A DNA stretch of 64,000 bases. Origin: Lomentospora prolificans. Its lineage: Eukaryota > Ascomycota > Sordariomycetes > Microascales > Microascaceae. The translations under genes were made by a program, and so were the position numbers. The stretch lies in the NCBI GenBank assembly GCA_029532625.1, contig JARFXM010000004.1, positions 4,526,001 to 4,590,000 on the forward strand, in the 5' to 3' direction. The notes under the pieces were generated by a model that ran no database searches, was not told where the DNA came from, and saw only the letters and a list, made by a program, of their open reading frames with translations. Positions 58,230 through 64,000 of this stretch are shown here, in pieces (positions within the stretch are counted from its first letter, which is position 1; every line of letters starts with the position of its first letter).

Positions 58230-61101
58230 AGGGCCGTCACGGCGTTGACTTTACGGTTTCATTGTGTGCATTTTGCCTTTTCTATTTCTACTAAATCTGG
58301 CGGGGAGTCTAAAATAGTAAGAGTATCAGAATGTCGAGGACTATTAGCATGGACATCGTCCGCTTCATATAACGGTTTTCTACACCTTCTTTTTTCGAAA
58401 GTTTAGGTAAATGCATGAAACAAAAAGCAAAAGCTGGCCGGTTTAGTTGAGCAGGAAGCCCCGGAATTATAGTAGCGGATCCAATATTTGCCAAGTAAAG
58501 AAGACTTGCAAGCCTAGGCGCCCACGGATCGCAGGTCACCCCTGGCACGTCAAATTTAGCGGTGAGGAGACGAGAGGAATGAATGAGAAAGGACCTCCTT
58601 CGAAAGTGTGCGTCGGCACTGGCGTCCTATTTCGAAAATTGTGCGTTTCCTTTGCGTTTCCTTTGTGCCTGTCTGTTGCGGAGATAGACCCGAGCAGAGC
58701 GGTTGTTTCGGGAGCGTTCTCAAAGCCGGCGTAGAGCTCGGGACTCACCCCAGCCCGTGCTCCTGCACAGAGTTGCTTCACAACGGCCATGTGTCCTCCG
58801 GGCAGTGGAACTGCCAGACCCGCAAGGAGGGAAAAAAATGACATGGACTCGGTGGCGGGGCGACTATATCCAGCGATAGCGGTCTGAAGGTTGCTGCCAG
58901 CACATGCCGTGGTGGTCTACGCAATCTGGACATGCGTCACGTGAAGATACCGACTAGCGAATCGGGAACCTGCGATTTATGCAGGCTTGCATGGTTTGAG
59001 GGCAGCCTTGTAGAAATGGACGGCAAGGGGAGAAAATAAAACGAAAGGGCGAAGGGACGGTCCGTCCATTTCACCTGATGGTGGGCGAGTTTCTCGCTCG
59101 GTTACTTGGGGATCTCTGAGAGCAGTGCTGGCCACCCGGCCGGGAAGAAGGAGGGGGATGTCGAGGTTGCTGGAAATGATGATGGTTCTTCTTGTTCTGG
59201 CTTGTCTTGAAAGTTCGAAGAAGAAAATGGAGGCTCAAATGGAACTTGTTAGAAACCTGGATGCTACCAATGGACTCGGGGCCAAGACTTAGCTTCGATG
59301 CGTGGAGCTCACTATTTTAGGAGGTACCTGTAATGCAACGTCGTTGGCCGGGACTGTAGCTCCTAAGTCGCAGCCCAAAAATTCATAGCTGATACGTGCC
59401 TCTGACATGTTTGGGAGCCCGCCGAAGGGTACAGAAGCTGAAGTCTAAAGACGGCACTGTGAAGAGGTTTACCCCACGTCATCATTGCTACAAAGTATTG
59501 GAGAGACGGGTCGATCCTCGAAGTGAACATCCACGAACGGGATACGAAGCAGCTCTCGCCATGGCCCCCTAAGGTTAAATAGTATTCAAGGATGGAGGAA
59601 ACAGTAGGCATTGGTACAGTTCCTGAGTTCGGCAGTGGTTGAAGTCTTGCATTTTTGTGCATAACCTGTGGTTGCTTCGACTGGATTTCAAGGGTGCCCT
59701 GGCAAGACGGTGGGTGCCTTGTGCGAAGGGTCAATGGATCATTATTAGTACTTGCTGCGAGGATCGGTGCTGCCTATGGTTTCCTCTAGGTTCCTTGCCC
59801 CTTTATGGTACTTGACGCTTGTACGAAGTACCAAGCGACGAGAGGGAGGTACCCTTTGGCGTGTGGGATTGTGATCACCAACACGTCAGTTACACAATTC
59901 CTCAGGGCGTGTACAAATTAATACCATCCAGACCATCCAGAGTTGTCCCCGCATAGTGGCCCCTACTCCCTCGAAGCTCTGACAGATGGACAAAAGAGAC
60001 GTGGTGGGATATGCATTCGTGAGTTATCAAGTCCGAGCCTCCATGGGTAAATTTTCATTGTTGAAGACCTCAAATTTGGAGAGCCAGCGGTGGAAAGGTA
60101 GCTGGCAACAGACAAAGGAGGAAAATATCAATGCAGCAGGCGACACGACTTCCGGAATAGGCTGGAGGGGTCTGTTTACTTTCGACACAAACAAATGATC
60201 ACCCCTCTTTTCCCTTTCCGTTTCTCCACAGCCGGCCACCACTGACCAGACCAATTCGTTTTGGTGCTGGGCGAGCACACGCCCCCCCCCCCCGGGAGCA
60301 CAAGAGCTGCACTGTTTACTTGGGGGATTCCTCCAGAGCGGGCTGTTGGCCTAGGAGACAAGATTAAAACAGATGCGCTGGATTGTACTATTCGCGCTCA
60401 TTTCCCGACATTTTGCACGCCCCGTGGTGGAGCACAGGCGCTACAATGGAGCAGTGGGCAGAGAACAGCAAGTCAGTGGGATAAGCGTAGGCACACCAGT
60501 GTGAGAAAAGCTCAACTTTCCGCCTGTAAACAAGGGTGGAGATGGGCAGCCTGGAGCTGGGGGAGACCGAGTAAGCAAAAGTATGCGTCCAACTGGGTGG
60601 ATCTCTGAATTGGTGCAGAAGAGGAAAGGAAAAGAAAAATCTTGGGCGGTTCGTGCCCCGTAAACCCAGCGCGCCATGGCTACAACTATGTAATCAAATC
60701 ATCTCTGGTTCTGGGGCTTGATCCACGCTAGATTACATTATTTGCAACCTCCCCAGTCTTGCACCCTTTTGCACTTTCCTTCTACTGCCCGGCCCTTTTT
60801 CACTATTATTTCCGTTTCTCTTTCCCTCTCCTTCCTTTTGCCTTTTTTACCCTCAATTCTACCGCCTCTACCCTTCTCAGCGCACCTTCGAGCCCCCCCG
60901 CGTACCTCACTCTCACACGAGTTTTACCAAACGCCTGAACGACGAGTAGAAAAATAGACGGGTTCCACACTTCCAACACCATCACCCCTCTTCCACCCTT
61001 CACGGATCAACCCTTCGACAATCCCTTCTTGATCCTTTCTCTCTCCCACCACCGCTCCACTAGGAAGAGTGATAAGAGAGCACAGGAAACACCCGAAAAA
61101 T
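58230..61101. other. Intergenic between LEU4 and KAP95
   Basis: A 2.9 kb spacer. It contains a C-run of 12 at 60282-60293 and ends in about 350 bases of very CT-rich leader (from 60740) before the KAP95 start. No gene is supported. Confidence 0.45.
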
Positions 61102-64000
61102 ATGTCAAACACCGAGATCAACCAGGTTTTGGCCAATTCGCTGTCTCCGGGTAAGGATAACCACACAATCAACACGAAAAAGTGAAAGAAAAAAAAGGGA
61201 AAAAAAATGCTTTCCTCCCCCCGAACCCCTCTCGCTGCTGTCTGTCCATCACTCTCCTTTTCGACAGGGCTACATGCACATGCACCTAGAGGCAGACGAG
61301 ATATGCACATGTATCTTGAGAAATACTGCGAGCTTGCTTCCCGACTCCAACTGCACATGCCCAAATTCTCTCCTTTCACTTTATTGCCATCCTCTTGACT
61401 TCATTGCTCTGACACTTTCCTAGACGCGACTTTGCGCCACGATGCCGAACAACAACTGTCACAAGCCGCCGAAAACAACTTTGTATGTGCCTCCACACCT
61501 ACCGCTTGTTATCCCTCACCAACGCCGCCTCTACACCCTTGCTCTTATCTGTCGAGCTAAGCTGACTTTTTTTCCTTTTTACTTTGGTTTATACAGCCCC
61601 TATATCTCGCTACGCTAGTACAAGAGCTTGCAAATGAGTCAGCGCAAGGTCCCATCCGAGCCGCTGCTGGTATTGCCCTCAAGAACGCCTTCACTGCCCG
61701 AGACTTCACCCGACACCAAGAACTCCAGTCCAAGTGGCTGCAACAGACCGACGATGAGACGAAAAGCAGAGTTAAGGAGCTTACGCTCCAGACTCTCTCC
61801 TCGTCTAATACCCAAGCCGGCACTGCTGCCGCCCAAGTCATCTCTGCCATCGCCGCGATCGAGCTTCCCAGGGATCAGTGGGCTGATCTGATGACCATCC
61901 TTGTTAAGAACGTCAGTGAAGGTGCTCCCCACCAGAAGCAGGCGTCTTTGACCACGATCGGCTACATCTGTGAATCCCAAGATCCCGAGCTTCGAGCAAG
62001 CCTCATCAGCCACTCCAATGCTATTCTCACAGCCGTAGTCCAGGGTGCACGGAAGGAGGAGGAGAACCTTGAAGTTCGACTTGCTGCCATCACTGCCCTT
62101 GGCGACTCGCTCGAGTTCGTCGGTAACAACTTTAGAAACGAAGGAGAACGCAACTATATCATGCAGGTCGTGTGCGAGGCTACCCAGGCTAGCGACTCAC
62201 GCATTCAGCAGGGAGCCTTCGGTTGCCTGAATCGAATCATGGGTCTCTACTATGATAATATGCGCTTCTACATGGAGCGCGCCCTATTTGGCCTCACCAT
62301 TCTTGGCATGAAGGCCGACGACGAGGACGTTGCCAAGCTCGCTGTTGAGTTCTGGAGCACCGTTTGTGAAGAAGAAATTAGTATTGAGGATGACAACGCA
62401 ACGGTTCGTTCAGACTCCAACCCCCTAACTTTCCTTTCTGTGCAGGGATACCAGCCGCTCTCGATGGCCCGATCGCTCTCTAGAACGCCTAGCTGACTGT
62501 CTGTTTAGGTTGAGAGTTCCGACCAGATCCGCCCTTTCTACAACTTCGCTAGGGTTGCTTCCAACGAGGTCGTCCCTGTCCTTCTTTCTCTCCTCACAAA
62601 GCAAGACGAGGATGCCACCGACGACGAGTACAACCTTTCTCGCGCCGCCTACCAATGTCTCTCGCTTTATGCCCAGGCTGTTGGCTCGTCTATCCTTACC
62701 CCCGTCCTTCAGTTCGTCGAGGGCAATCTTCGCAACGAAGACTGGCACAACCGAGATGCCGCCGTCTCCGCTTTCGGCGCCGTGATGGAAGGCCCTGAAG
62801 AGAAGGTCCTTGATCCCATCATCAAGCGAGCTCTACTTCCCTTGATTGCCATGATGGAGGACAGTTCTTTGCACGTGAAGGATTCCACGGCCTACACCTT
62901 GGGTCGCATTACGGAGGCCTGCCCTAGCGCGATTGACGCGGCGACGCATCTCCAACCCCTCATCCAATCTCTCTTTAACGGTCTCACTCACCACCCCAAG
63001 ATGGCCACCTCATGTTGTTGGGCTCTTATGAATCTGGCTGAGCGATTCGCTGGTGAACCCGGTGCCCAGACTAACCCCCTCACCCCCCACTTCAATGATA
63101 GTGTCACCCATCTCCTCGGCCTCTCCGGACGCAACGATTGTGACTCCGCGACCCGTACCGCTGTGTATGAGGTCTTGAACGTGTTTGTCCAGAATGCCGC
63201 CAATGAAAGTCTGCCGGCTGTTGCGTCACTCTCGGATGTCATTCTCAAGAGACTCGAGGAGACTGTCCCGATGCAGGCTCAGGTTGTCAGCGTCGAGGAC
63301 AAAATCACCCTTTCCGACATGCAGACCAGTTTGTCTACCGTCCTCCAGGCCATCATTCTTCGACTCGACAAAGAGATTACTCCCCAGGGCGACCGCATCA
63401 TGCAGATTCTCCTCCAGATTCTCAGCACCGTCGGTGGAAAGTCGAGTGTTCCTGAGGCCGTATTTGCTGCGATTAGCGCTCTCGCTACGGCGATCGGCGA
63501 GGACTTCGTGAAGTACATGGAGGCCTTTAGCCCATTCCTGTACAACGCTCTCGGCAACCAAGATGAGCCTGGCCTCTGCTCCATGGCTATTGGCCTGGTC
63601 AGTGATATTACTCGATCATTGGCGGAGCGCAGCCAGCCTTATTGCGACAATTTTATGAACTACCTGTTGAACAACCTCAGGAGCACCACTCTCGCAAATC
63701 AGTTCAAGCCCGCTATTCTGCAGTGCTTTGGTGATATCGCTGTCGCCATCGAAGGTCATTTCGAGACCTACCTTCCGGTGGTTGCTCAGGTTCTCCAGCA
63801 GGCCTCGAGCGTCACTGCGTCTCCTGATGGCCCTTACGAGATGTACGACTACGTCGTATCCCTACGAGAAGGCATCATGGATGCCTGGGGTGGTATTGTC
63901 CCTGCCATGAAGGCTAGCAACAAGAGTATGCCGTGACAACCTAGCTCTAGTAGATGTATATTTTGTTGTGGAGAATCGCGCTAACCAACCTCTTGCAGCT
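61102..64000 (+). CDS. KAP95: Importin subunit beta-1 (Kap95), cut by the window end
   Basis: Exons 61102-61150, 61424-61482, 61597-62403, 62509-63925 and a fifth beginning at 63999 give 777 residues before the window edge. Kap95/karyopherin beta-1 carries cargo, alone or with importin alpha, through nuclear pores and is released by Ran-GTP. The N-terminus (MSNTEINQVLANSLSPDATLR by splicing, AEQQLSQAAENNF) is the importin-beta Ran-binding repeat; the remainder is a string of HEAT repeats, including NRDAAVSAFGAVMEGP and WALMNLAERF. The family is about 860-880 residues, so roughly 90-100 are missing to the right. The third intron has the rare donor GTTCGT (62404) but its removal joins DDNAT-VESSDQIRPF in frame. 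The last intron (63926-63998) has CTAACC before its acceptor; read-through would stop at once after KSMP. Confidence 0.95.

Noticed and set aside
1..64000. tRNA, rRNA, CRISPR or biosynthetic cluster
   Set aside because: I looked for GGTTCGA-type B-boxes, rRNA-like blocks, regularly spaced repeats and neighbouring tailoring enzymes. None was convincing; the P450 and GMC genes stand apart and are not next to a synthase.

Overview
The window is nuclear DNA of a filamentous ascomycete (Pezizomycotina). Gene content points to Sordariomycetes, but that placement is inference. The evidence is monocistronic genes with short introns (about 55-180 nt, one near 600), GT(A/G)AGT-type donors, CTAAC-like branch points, CT-rich leaders, long non-coding spacers, and fungal protein families such as ARG5,6, the Dfg5/Dcw1 family, ERF2 and secreted GMC oxidoreductases. 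Nothing prokaryotic or viral was found: no CRISPR, no rRNA and no tRNA with a recognisable B-box.

Layout. Positions 1-16 kb, all on +: MGR2 (TIM23 subunit, five exons), HST2 sirtuin, a secreted GMC oxidoreductase with a repetitive acidic tail, a secreted alpha-carbonic anhydrase, and the bifunctional arginine enzyme ARG5,6. From 16 to 18 kb an R-SNARE (SNC1-like) lies on -. A 5 kb spacer follows with one weak gene candidate. From 23 to 30 kb come a Dfg5-type GH76 protein (+), a 42-copy TTC microsatellite and a CYP52-like P450 (+). From 31.5 to 41 kb: a small membrane-protein locus whose frame is interrupted (+), mitoribosomal uS14m/MRP2 (-), the DHHC palmitoyltransferase ERF2 (-), a small mitochondrial membrane protein of unknown function (+) and phosphoserine phosphatase SER2 (-). 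From 44.8 to 48.5 kb: PAPS reductase (+), TYW3 (+) and MIC19 (-). From 52.5 to 64 kb: an intronless ferric reductase (+), LEU4 (+) and the first part of importin-beta KAP95 (+), which runs off the window end.

The genes are mostly housekeeping and unrelated in pathway. Themes that recur are amino-acid and sulfur biosynthesis (ARG5,6, SER2, LEU4, PAPS reductase), mitochondrial biogenesis (MGR2, MRP2, MIC19, the small unknown protein) and membrane or secretory functions (SNC1, ERF2, GH76 protein, ferric reductase). The secreted GMC oxidoreductase and carbonic anhydrase are adjacent and co-directional, the only pair that looks like a possible functional module. I found no convincing new multi-gene system. 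The points most worth checking are the interrupted membrane-protein frame at 31.5-32 kb, the PVEE-repeat tail of the GMC enzyme and its dependence on the last intron, the unknown mitochondrial protein at 38 kb, and the very small coding exons of LEU4 and MGR2.

Exon boundaries were placed by eye from splice consensus, frame continuity and family similarity recalled from memory; no alignment or expression data were available.
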